Shown here piece by piece: positions 53,051 to 60,351 of a stretch of 64,000 nt of DNA. Numbering within the stretch: position 1 is the stretch's first letter; each line of letters opens with the position of its first letter. The stretch spans positions 2,228,501-2,292,500 of the forward strand of contig NZ_CP090953.1 in NCBI RefSeq assembly GCF_021513175.1, in the 5' to 3' direction. Source of the DNA: Sphingomonas sp. S2-65 (lineage in GTDB: Bacteria > Pseudomonadota > Alphaproteobacteria > Sphingomonadales > Sphingomonadaceae). The translations under genes were made by a program, and so were the position numbers. The notes under the pieces are model-generated. The model ran no database searches. It was not told the DNA's origin and saw only the letters and a program-made list of their open reading frames with translations.

Positions 53051-55329
53051 CAATGTTCCTGGCGGTTCAGCGGGTTGAAGACGAGATCGCGGCCGATCAG
53101 GTCGATCGGTCGCGGCGTGTCGTCGCTGCCGAGTTCGGCGAGACACGCTCCAGCCATGCTCTCGAGGTTGGCAGTACCGAGCGCCGGGCGGCACCGGCCC
53201 GGCACGCCGTCTAGGTCGAGCAGGACGTCGCGTTCGATCGTCGCGAAGGGCCGCTTCGAAGCGAGCTTGTCGGCCTGATAGACCAGGATATAGCGATTAT
53301 GGCCGCCATCATTGCCGCTCCAGCGCAGGCGCAGCAGCTTCTTGACCGCGACGCAGCGCGTTACGCCCTCGCCATCGGCTTCGGGCACTTCGTCTCCTTC
53401 GAGATAATAATAGAGCACGCCCTGGCTCGCATCCTGCTCGGAGACGTCGCATTGGCTTGACTTGGCACGGCCGCGGATCCTGAGCGGCGCCGACGGGCTC
53501 GCCGCGTCGGTGCGCTCGTCGCCGGTGGCGCCATAGGCAAGCGCCTCGCCCTGCTTCAGCGCATTGACCGCCAGCGCGCGGCTCGCATTGACCTGTCCGA
53601 AGCGGATCCTGCCGCCGAAGTTGCGCGTGAGGTCGGCGCTGGCCTGGATGGTCGTCACGATATCATAGGCGTTGCGCGGATCGGTCCAGCTGCCGCGCAT
53701 CCGCAGCGCGAGTGCCGCGACCGCCGGCGCCGCGACCGAAGTGCCGCTGGCAAAGGCGAGGCCGGGGCGCTCGCCGCGGGCGAGGACGGGCACGTCCTCG
53801 CCCGCGGCGGCGAGCATGATCGTGCGCGGCGTCAGATCATATTTGCGGCCGCTCGACGGGCTAGCCTCTATCAGCGCCCCGGCATTGTCGACCGCCGCGA
53901 CGGTGAGCACCCAGCCGAGCGATCCGAGGCAACTCGGCCAATAATAGCAGGTGAAATTGTCGGTGGTGTCGATCGTGTCTGCGGTCGCGCCATGGTCGTT
54001 TTGTTCGGGCGCGGCCGCGACGATCACCGCGCCAGCCTGCATGGTCGTGTTGATCTTGGCGGCATAGGCGCCGACGATCGGCTTGCCAGGCGTGCTGCCC
54101 GGCTGCGCCGGAGGCGGCTCTTGCTGATAGGACGCGACGAATACCGGCGTCCCGCCGGGAAAATTGATATTGGGCGGCTGCAGCATCCGCACGGCGCCGA
54201 TATTAACAGGCCCGAACTCGAACAGCGGTGCGATCTCGACGGCGCTGGCGCCGGTGTCGACGCGGGTCGCCTGGCCGGTGATAACGCTGGCGACCGCGAA
54301 GCTATGGCTGAACGGTCCGCCAGGCGCCGGCTCGCGCCAGTCGGCGCAGGCCAATTGCCAGCCGGGCGCGTCGGCGAGCATCGGATGCAAGGCGAGCGCA
54401 TGTCCCTCGCCCTCCCAGTCATTCTGGCGCATGCGCGAGGTCGATACCCAATTGGCGATGGTGTTGCCTGCCTCGCCGTCGAGCACCGCGAGCATGTTGC
54501 GCGGGAGCGCAATCCGCGTGGCGCCCGCTGGCCAGGCAATGGCCGTACGGACCGCCGCGGCCGCCGATGCGATTCGCGCTGCTGGACATCCCGCCGGGGT
54601 CTCCTGCGCGGCGCCGAACAGCGAGCGCAGCGCCACCGGCGGCGCAACAAGCGTGCCGATCGCGCCCCGGACCGGCACCACCGTCGCGCGCGCAAGCGTG
54701 CCGCGCACCGCCGGAGCCCGCACCTCGGGCACGTCGAGCGACAATTGGATGGTGCGTCGGCGCACCACCAGCCGGCGTGTGCCGCTTGCTTCGCCGCCGC
54801 TATCCTCGGGCGCGATCATGTCGATGACGCAGCTGCCGCTTTCGCGATTGTTCCAGCGCAGGCCGTGGCACACGCTCTCGACCTGCTCGGGAGCGAGTGC
54901 CGCATCGTGCGCGGCGTTCGACGGCACGCTGACTTCGCCGACCGTGTCGAACACGTCCCAGCGCACCTTGGGCAGATAATGGCGGTCTTTGCCCGGCGCA
55001 CGCAGCAATGCGGGGATTCGTTCGATCTGCGGCGTATTCGCGGGCCAGCCGCCGCTGGCGACGATCTTGTCCCAGAAATAGCATCCGCGAAGCACGATCT
55101 TGAGTTCGGATTGCGGTCCGCAAACCGCGCGCACCTGCTCGATATTGTCGGTGGTATTGGTGGGGTCGAGAATAAGGTCAGGATGTTCCCTGACCAGCCG
55201 CGTGAGCGCCTGCGCGGCGAGCTCGGGCGCGTTGTTGCCGCTGAACTCCACGGTCACGACTTCGGCGCGGGGGCTTTCAGGCGCCAGCAGCGCTGCACTA
55301 CTCCATAGAAGAATATATCCTGCGCGCAC
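53050..55329 (-). CDS. exported subtilisin-family (S8) serine protease
   Basis: A 759-residue S8 protease with an N-terminal signal (YILLWSSAALLAPESPRA). The triad is D284 (MLAVLDGEAGN), H342 (PFSHSFAVASVITG) and S531 (ASGTSVAAPAVAAL); a large N-terminal region (about 25-270) precedes it and a C-terminal region follows, so it is much longer than a minimal subtilisin. D284 lacks the usual DTG/DSG context (DGE), which deserves note. First gene of a three-gene coupled operon with the trypsin-like protease and a lipoprotein. Confidence 0.88.
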   Translation of the reverse strand: MRAGYILLWSSAALLAPESPRAEVVTVEFSGNNAPELAAQALTRLVREHPDLILDPTNTTDNIEQVRAVCGPQSELKIVLRGCYFWDKIVASGGWPANTPQIERIPALLRAPGKDRHYLPKVRWDVFDTVGEVSVPSNAAHDAALAPEQVESVCHGLRWNNRESGSCVIDMIAPEDSGGEASGTRRLVVRRRTIQLSLDVPEVRAPAVRGTLARATVVPVRGAIGTLVAPPVALRSLFGAAQETPAGCPAARIASAAAAVRTAIAWPAGATRIALPRNMLAVLDGEAGNTIANWVSTSRMRQNDWEGEGHALALHPMLADAPGWQLACADWREPAPGGPFSHSFAVASVITGQATRVDTGASAVEIAPLFEFGPVNIGAVRMLQPPNINFPGGTPVFVASYQQEPPPAQPGSTPGKPIVGAYAAKINTTMQAGAVIVAAAPEQNDHGATADTIDTTDNFTCYYWPSCLGSLGWVLTVAAVDNAGALIEASPSSGRKYDLTPRTIMLAAAGEDVPVLARGERPGLAFASGTSVAAPAVAALALRMRGSWTDPRNAYDIVTTIQASADLTRNFGGRIRFGQVNASRALAVNALKQGEALAYGATGDERTDAASPSAPLRIRGRAKSSQCDVSEQDASQGVLYYYLEGDEVPEADGEGVTRCVAVKKLLRLRWSGNDGGHNRYILVYQADKLASKRPFATIERDVLLDLDGVPGRCRPALGTANLESMAGACLAELGSDDTPRPIDLIGRDLVFNPLNRQEH

Positions 55330-55750
55330 ACCTGACCTGACATCTATTCATCGGGGGGACGCAACGCGTACATGACCAAAGCCGCACAATGATACAAAGT
55401 TAGCACATCTTCGTGCCGGAGTCTCAAGTATTGTAAGGAATGAGAACAATGTGTTCCTAGCCTCGGCACGAGCCGCGCCTTGTTCCCGCGGATACCGCGG
55501 ATGGAACGGTGATCTCCGCTATTCCGCTACGCGACGATGGAGCCCGTGCAAGACGCCGGCCCGGGCGGATGATCGGAGGCAAATGCGCATCTTCCGCATC
55601 ATGACATTCGATGGCGACGTTCGCCACGAGGCCCAAAGCTGTCCGTTAGAAAAGTCGGGACTGCCCCACCTGCGGCCGTTCTTGGGGGCGCGGCGAGCGC
55701 GAACGAACGGCGGATTTCAGGTTCGTTGTTCGGCGAGTTGAACGTCTTCA

Positions 55751-55775
55751 ATTGGGGCGCGTAGCTGCCGTTTCG
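55751..55775 (+). repeat. dispersed intergenic repeat copy
   Basis: ATTGGGGCGCGTAGCTGCCG then TTTCG; close to the copy at 8169-8197. Confidence 0.6.
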
Positions 55776-55907
55776 ACAATCATGAACAAGCGTCCGCTTA
55801 CTTCATCTGACCGCCCGAAAGCGGACCGGCGGCTATCCACCCAAATCACGCCAATCAACGTCTGCCGAACGAACGGCGGCCTTTGAGATCAGCGAGCGGC
55901 GAGCTGA

Positions 55908-55932
55908 ACGACCGACTTTGGGCGCAAAGTCG
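55908..55932 (+). repeat. dispersed intergenic repeat copy
   Basis: GAACGACCGACTTTGGGCGC then AAAGT. Shares the TTTGGGCGC core with 27611-27632. Confidence 0.5.
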
Positions 55933-55956
55933 CTGGCACCATTTCGGTAGTTGTTC

Positions 55957-56880
55957 TCAAGCGGCCGCGCTCCGCGCAAGCGCGGCGATGTGCTCCTCGC
56001 AGATGACCTGGACGGTGCGCCCAAGCTCTTCTACCCGCCCGCTGAGCCAAGTCAGCTCCTCTTCGCTGATACGATAGTGCTTCGAGTAACGCGCCTTCAC
56101 ATAGGCCTCCTTGAGCTTCTCGAAGCGTCCGCGGTCAGCGCGTGTATCGCGCGGCCATGCGTCGATCAGGCGTAGGTCGATGCGCTCCGCCTGCGTCCGG
56201 AGAAAGCCGAGATTGTGTACGTGCGGCGTGTAGAACGTGCAGACCAGCAGCACACAGTGGTAGAGGCGCTCGACTGTCTGATGGAGATCGAAGGCAGCAT
56301 CCTTCCTGAAGCCCTTAGAGATGTCAAAGCGAGCGATTTCAAAGCGCTTCATCGCCGCGGGGAACCACTCGGCGAAATACTCCTGTGCCATCGCCAGCGC
56401 CTGCTGCGGCGTCTTTGGCATGGGCTCATGCAGCTCGGTATTGTCGCTCTCGTAGAGCGCGATGCCGTCGCGAACGACATCCATGAAGAAGTAGCGGCCG
56501 TGCGCGAGACCATCGTTCACCTCGTGCAGGGTGTGGACAATGAAGTTGACCGGCGTGCGCAGTGTCCTGATGACTGACAGCTCGCGGTTCAGCCGATCCT
56601 CGGCCGTGGACCAGAAGGCCGCGCGGTCGGTGAGCTTCTCGTGATTGACGATGACGAGCAGGTCGAAGTCGGACTGATAGCCCTTTGCGGTATGTGGCTC
56701 GTCGACCCAGCCGCCACGCGCATAACTGCCATAGAGGATGACCTTGAGGATGCGCGCCTGCCGCTTCCAGTCGACCGTGGCGGTCGCGGTCGCGTCGCGG
56801 AATTCCTCGAACAGGATCTGCACCACGCGCTCGAGCTCGCGCTGCTTGGCCGCTGGCAGATGATCGAGATCGGTACGCAT
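55957..56880 (-). CDS. nucleotidyltransferase-HEPN fusion protein
   Basis: A 307-residue protein with an N-terminal minimal nucleotidyltransferase (GSYARG at 51-56, then SDFDLLV with D71 and D73) and a C-terminal HEPN domain (EYFAEWFPAAMKRFEIARFD, AFDLHQTVERLYHCVLLVC, KARYSKHYRISEEELTWL). MNT-HEPN proteins usually occur as toxin-antitoxin pairs, here fused in one chain; the RX4-6H motif of the toxin is not clearly kept. Possible role is nucleotidylation of its own or another HEPN protein. Confidence 0.88.
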   Translation of the reverse strand: MRTDLDHLPAAKQRELERVVQILFEEFRDATATATVDWKRQARILKVILYGSYARGGWVDEPHTAKGYQSDFDLLVIVNHEKLTDRAAFWSTAEDRLNRELSVIRTLRTPVNFIVHTLHEVNDGLAHGRYFFMDVVRDGIALYESDNTELHEPMPKTPQQALAMAQEYFAEWFPAAMKRFEIARFDISKGFRKDAAFDLHQTVERLYHCVLLVCTFYTPHVHNLGFLRTQAERIDLRLIDAWPRDTRADRGRFEKLKEAYVKARYSKHYRISEEELTWLSGRVEELGRTVQVICEEHIAALARSAAA

Positions 56881-56929
56881 CGGAGAATCCTAGAGCGCCG
56901 GGACGGCGATGCAACCGCCGGAAGGCGGA

Positions 56930-57172
56930 TCAAGCGCCATTTCCGAGCGGTCCAGCATCAGCGCCGTCATCGGAAAGGTGGCGGGCAAGCAGGACGAGCG
57001 CACTGGCGAGCAGCCGCTCGACCTCGTTCAGGTCGATGCCGAGCCGCACGGCCACCGCGGCATAGTCCTGCCCGTCAATGGCATGGAGCACGAACACCTG
57101 CTGCTCGGCCTCGGGCAGCGCGGCGACTGCGGCTGCCATGCGTGCAACCAGCCTGGCATCAACTTCGGTCAT
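56930..57172 (-). CDS. sigma-70 region 4-like small HTH protein
   Basis: An 80-residue protein, MTEVDARLVARMAAAVAALP then EAEQQVFVLHAIDGQDYAAV and RLGIDLNEVERLLASALVL, i.e. a sigma region 4 HTH without region 2. AAGGAG lies eight bases upstream of ATG 57172. It ends 49 bases from the nucleotidyltransferase start. A stand-alone region 4 could be a co-regulator of the neighbouring ECF factor. Confidence 0.75.
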   Translation of the reverse strand: MTEVDARLVARMAAAVAALPEAEQQVFVLHAIDGQDYAAVAVRLGIDLNEVERLLASALVLLARHLSDDGADAGPLGNGA

Positions 57173-57577
57173 ATCATCGCTCCTTTCAGGCGGCCTAGGG
57201 GACCGTTGGCTACGCCCAGCGGGCGCGCCACGAGCGGGGACCCGCACCGAAGGGCGAAGCGCAGCGGAGCACCCGGCCTTGCCGGGTTGCGGGGCACCGC
57301 GGCGCGCCCGACAAGCGGAGCTCAGGTCCTGGCCGGCTGGGAGCGGGTGAGCCGGGCAATGCAGGTGTTGCGCATGCCAGTGAAGTGACGCAGACTCGGG
57401 TCGCAGCGCGGTTTCGAGCCGGCAGCCCGCTGCGGACAGACCGCCAGGCATCAAACGCTTCCGGCCATTTCGGTCGGCGGTAAATCTCCGAGGCACCGCC
57501 GGCACGAGACAGGTTCTCGTGCGATTGCTTTTCCCTGCCCGCGCGCTGCGCGGCGGCAGCTGCACGCGGTAAGGCGG
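57173..57577. other. Intergenic upstream of the ECF sigma factor
   Basis: 405 bases, very GC-rich. A perfect 7-bp hairpin ACCCGGC-ctt-GCCGGGT lies at 57271-57287. Probably divergent promoters of the small HTH gene and the sigma gene; none is convincing by eye. Confidence 0.45.
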
Positions 57578-58117
57578 ATGCGGCGGCCGGATGACGAACC
57601 TGGCCAGTCGCCCGGAGGGGGCGGCAGCGACCAGGCACGCTTCGACGTGCTCTACCGCGAGCAGGCACCCCGCCTGCGGCGCTGGCTCGACGCGCGCGTA
57701 CGATCCAGGGAGGAAGCCAACGACCTGGTGCAGGATGCCTTTGCGCGGCTGCTCGGCTCGGGCGCTCGCGACGGCCTGCGCCAGCCCGAGGCGTTCCTCA
57801 ACCGGATCGTGCGCAACCTGCTCATCGACCGATCACGCCGCGTCTCGAACCGCATATCGCATGTGCCGATCGACCCATTGAACGAGCCCTCGGCTCGCGC
57901 CACCCAGGCGGACGACATCGAGCTTGAGCAGATGCGCGGGCGCTACCGGGCGGCGGTCTACGCGCTGCCGCCGCGGACGCGCGAGGTGTTCCTGCTGCAC
58001 CGAGTGGCGGGTATCGGCTACAAGGAGATCGCGACTCAGCTCGGCATCGGCATCCGCACCGTCGAATGGCATGTCGGCGAAGCGCTGCTGAGGATCGGCA
58101 AGGACCTGGGGCAATGA
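57578..58117 (+). CDS. ECF sigma factor, FecI-like
   Basis: A 179-residue ECF sigma factor. Region 2 is at about 25-90 (RFDVLYREQAPRLRRWLDAR, EANDLVQDAFARLLGSGARD, EAFLNRIVRNLLIDRSRR) and region 4 at 118-170 (LPPRTREVFLLHRVAGIGYK, IATQLGIGIRTVEWHVGEAL). It overlaps the FecR gene by four bases (ATGA). Signalling sigma factor beside a lasso locus; known astexin-type clusters carry the same pair, and a TonB receptor usually transmits the signal. Confidence 0.9.
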   Translation: MRRPDDEPGQSPGGGGSDQARFDVLYREQAPRLRRWLDARVRSREEANDLVQDAFARLLGSGARDGLRQPEAFLNRIVRNLLIDRSRRVSNRISHVPIDPLNEPSARATQADDIELEQMRGRYRAAVYALPPRTREVFLLHRVAGIGYKEIATQLGIGIRTVEWHVGEALLRIGKDLGQ

Positions 58118-59193
58118 ACATCGCCGACCGGCATACGGAGGAAGGGGGCGAGGCGCTCGCGCGCGAGGCCGCGCATTGGTTCGCGCGCATGCGCGGGCCC
58201 GACGCCGACGCCAGCCGCGCGGCGTTCGAAGCATGGCTGGCGCGAGGCCCCGAGCACCGGGCGGCCTACAACCGCGCTTCCGAGATTTTCGCAATGGGAA
58301 AGCTGCTCGCGGAGCCGAAGCCGTCCGTTCCCGTGCCCGCACCGGCACGGCGACACAGAGTGTTCGCGGTCTCGCTGGTGACCTTGGCTGCCTGCGCAGT
58401 TGGCATCGGCGGTTGGGTCGCGTCGCATCCTTCGCCACCTGCCCCGGACCCGCGCCAAGTCCTAGCCGTAACTACCAACCATCGCACCATCTCGACCAAG
58501 GCTGGCGAAGCGCGCGTGTTGCGCCTCGCCGACGGCTCGACCGTGCGTCTAGGCGGTGGGAGCGTCCTCGATGTCGATATCGGCAGCCGCCGACGCCGCC
58601 TGAGTCTGCTTCGTGGGCAGGCACGGTTCGAGGTCGCGCACGAGCAGCGTCCCTTCATCGTATTCGCCGGCGGCGGCAGCGTCACGGCCCGCGGCACGAT
58701 CTTCGAGGTCGCGATGACGCGCTCGGGCTTGGTCGACGTGCGGCTGCTCCAAGGGGCGGTCGACGTGGCGCTGCCTCCCAAGCCCGCTTCGCCGCAGCCG
58801 CCGATGCGCAAGCTGGTAGCAGGGCAACGTGTCGCTTTCGTGGTGCAGGCTGACGGCTCGACAACGCCTGCTGGATCCACCGGCGTGAAAGCTGCGCCGC
58901 CCGCCGCCCCGCGTGAGTTCGAGGCGACACCGGTCGCCGAGCTGGTCAAGCTGGCGAACCGCGGGGCCGCGCGTCCCATCCGGCTGGCCGACCCATCGCT
59001 CGGAGCGCGGCGCGTGTCCGGCTTGTTCCGGCTCGACGACACCGAGCTGCTTGCCCGCCGGCTCCGAGCGCTGTTCGGAGCGCACATGGATACCAGCGAT
59101 CCCCGCGAGATCGTGCTGATGTCTACAGGCGGCCAGGCGCCGGCTTTCGGCCAGGGGGGCGGTCGTCACCCTGAACCTGAAGGCGGAAGGTAA
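58114..59193 (+). CDS. FecR-family anti-sigma regulator
   Basis: A 359-residue FecR-like protein. The N-terminal DUF4880-type segment (LAREAAHWFARMRGPDADAS) is cytoplasmic, one membrane span lies at about 83-103 (FAVSLVTLAACAVGIGGWVA), then the periplasmic FecR domain (TISTKAGEARVLRLADGSTV, SLLRGQARFEVAHEQRPFIV, GGGSVTARGTIFEVAMTRSG), with a C-terminal STN-like region (EATPVAELVKLANRGAARPI). Start 58114 chosen because it overlaps the sigma stop. It should hold the sigma factor until a receptor signal arrives. Confidence 0.9.
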   Translation: MNIADRHTEEGGEALAREAAHWFARMRGPDADASRAAFEAWLARGPEHRAAYNRASEIFAMGKLLAEPKPSVPVPAPARRHRVFAVSLVTLAACAVGIGGWVASHPSPPAPDPRQVLAVTTNHRTISTKAGEARVLRLADGSTVRLGGGSVLDVDIGSRRRRLSLLRGQARFEVAHEQRPFIVFAGGGSVTARGTIFEVAMTRSGLVDVRLLQGAVDVALPPKPASPQPPMRKLVAGQRVAFVVQADGSTTPAGSTGVKAAPPAAPREFEATPVAELVKLANRGAARPIRLADPSLGARRVSGLFRLDDTELLARRLRALFGAHMDTSDPREIVLMSTGGQAPAFGQGGGRHPEPEGGR

Positions 59194-59516
59194 CCGGCAA
59201 GCGCCCAGCGAGCACCGAGTAAGACATAGTTGATATCGCCGCGCCGGTTGAAACGCCGCAGGATATTTACAATATAGCCGCCGGCACCAGAGATGTCTCA
59301 TCGATCAGTCCAGGCCGGGTGGCCATCACTATGTCCAGGCGTCACGCTAAAGGTGGTGGCGCATGTCCAAGCATGCTTTTCCCGCCCGGCTTCGATGCGC
59401 AGCAATACTGCTCTGAAAACAATCGGATTATAACCCGATTATAACCTACTCATAAGCGTGAAGCCCGCTACATTAGGCTGGTCATGGCCATGACGTTCTC
59501 TCAATGGAGGAATGCC
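59194..59516. other. Upstream region of the lasso precursor
   Basis: 323 bases between FecR and A1. It carries the direct repeat at 59426-59446 and an AT-rich stretch. TTGAAA at 59248 and TACAAT at 59268 are only 14 bases apart, so not a convincing sigma-70 promoter. Confidence 0.5.
59426..59446 (+). promoter_or_regulatory. direct repeat upstream of the lasso precursor
   Basis: GATTATAACC occurs twice (59426-59435 and 59437-59446), one helical turn apart, 71 bases before the A1 start. A regulator or sigma-recognition role is inferred from spacing and position. Confidence 0.5.
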
Positions 59517-59642
59517 ATGAAACGCGAATATCAGGATACCATCGAACTAGGCGTCGTCAGCACCGACACCAAGGGCGTCACGCCCGGGACTGCCGACCTC
59601 GACTTCGGCCGTCAGATCAAGAGCGGCCTCAGCGACGACTGA
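59517..59642 (+). CDS. lasso peptide precursor A1
   Basis: A 41-residue precursor from ATG 59517 with ATGGAGGA upstream. The leader MKREYQDTIELGVVSTDTK has Thr at position -2, as lasso processing needs. The core is GVTPGTAD followed by LDFGRQIKSGLSDD: Gly1 can close an eight-residue ring on Asp8, and the tail ends GLSDD as in sphingonodin-type peptides. It precedes gene B, separated by an attenuator-like hairpin. The ring and cut site are inference by analogy. Confidence 0.88.
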   Translation: MKREYQDTIELGVVSTDTKGVTPGTADLDFGRQIKSGLSDD

Positions 59643-59650
59643 TGAGACCT

Positions 59651-59677
59651 GGCGCGCGTCCCAAACGGGCGCGCGCC
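59651..59677 (+). terminator. attenuator-like stem-loop between A1 and B
   Basis: GGCGCGCG-T-CCC pairs with GGG-CGCGCGCC (8+3 bp with one bulged T, loop AAAC), then TTTTCTC. It follows the A1 stop by eight bases and is likely partial, so precursor RNA exceeds processing-enzyme RNA. Confidence 0.7.
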
Positions 59678-59700
59678 TTTTCTCGTGCGGAGATCCATCG

Positions 59701-60351
59701 ATGTCGATCGTCCTTCGTTCCGGACTCTCCTGGTGCACCCCTGCCGGCCAAACGGTGTTCCTCGACCTGACACGCGATCGCTACTTTTGCCTTTCGGAGA
59801 CGCCCGACGCGCTATTCCGGCGCTGGGCCGCGGGCGAAGCGCTCGCCCCGCCCGAACAAGCTATGCTCGTCGCGAATGGAGTGGCGGAGATGGGGGAAGG
59901 TGATCCGCCAGCTCCTGCCGAGCATGTTCCCGCGACCCGAGACCATGCCGTTTCCAACGGCAGCCGCAGATCCGTGCCTGAGGTGACGGCCGCGATCATC
60001 GGGCAACTAGGTGCGCGGCGCTGGCTTAGGCGCCTACCTCTCTCCACGGTCGTAGCGCGTCTCGCGCAAACTCCCGGCGTCGAAGTCGGCGCACGGGACG
60101 AGACTTGTCTTCGCAAGATCGCCGGCGCTTTCGTCGCGAGCGCGATGGTGGTGCGGGCCGCCGATCAATGCCTGCCGCGAGCAATCGCGGCGCAGCGTCT
60201 GTGTCGCCGCCAAGGACAGGATGCAGCGTTGATCTTCGGTGTGCGTCTCGACCCGTTTGCCGCGCATAGCTGGGTGCAGGCGGGAGACGCCGTGGTGGTG
60301 GGAGACCTCGAGCAGGTTCGACTCTACACCCCGATCCTGGTGGTCCGATGA
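59701..60351 (+). CDS. lasso peptide B protein (leader-binding and leader peptidase)
   Basis: A 216-residue B protein. The N-terminal part (about 1-65, VLRSGLSWCTPAGQTVFLDL) resembles the leader-recognition (RRE/PqqD-like) domain, and the C-terminal part is a transglutaminase-like cysteine peptidase: C157 in AADQCLPRAIA, H189 in AAHSWVQAGD, with D196 or D202 as acid. So it cuts the leader off, like McjB. SD GGAG precedes the ATG. Its stop overlaps gene C (ATGA). Confidence 0.9.
   Translation: MSIVLRSGLSWCTPAGQTVFLDLTRDRYFCLSETPDALFRRWAAGEALAPPEQAMLVANGVAEMGEGDPPAPAEHVPATRDHAVSNGSRRSVPEVTAAIIGQLGARRWLRRLPLSTVVARLAQTPGVEVGARDETCLRKIAGAFVASAMVVRAADQCLPRAIAAQRLCRRQGQDAALIFGVRLDPFAAHSWVQAGDAVVVGDLEQVRLYTPILVVR

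Larger units (their letters stand above)
55330..55956. other. Intergenic with dispersed repeats
   Basis: 627 bases. Holds the promoter of the protease operon (unlocated), repeat copies at 55751-55775 and 55908-55932, and degenerate pieces between. No gene. Confidence 0.5.

Noticed and set aside
53992..55308. Long plus-strand reading frame over the S8 protease
   Set aside because: Antisense to the protease, Arg/His-rich, no recognisable motif.
57271..57287. Hairpin ACCCGGC-ctt-GCCGGGT as a terminator
   Set aside because: Lies between two divergent starts, with no T-run, so more likely incidental GC-rich structure.
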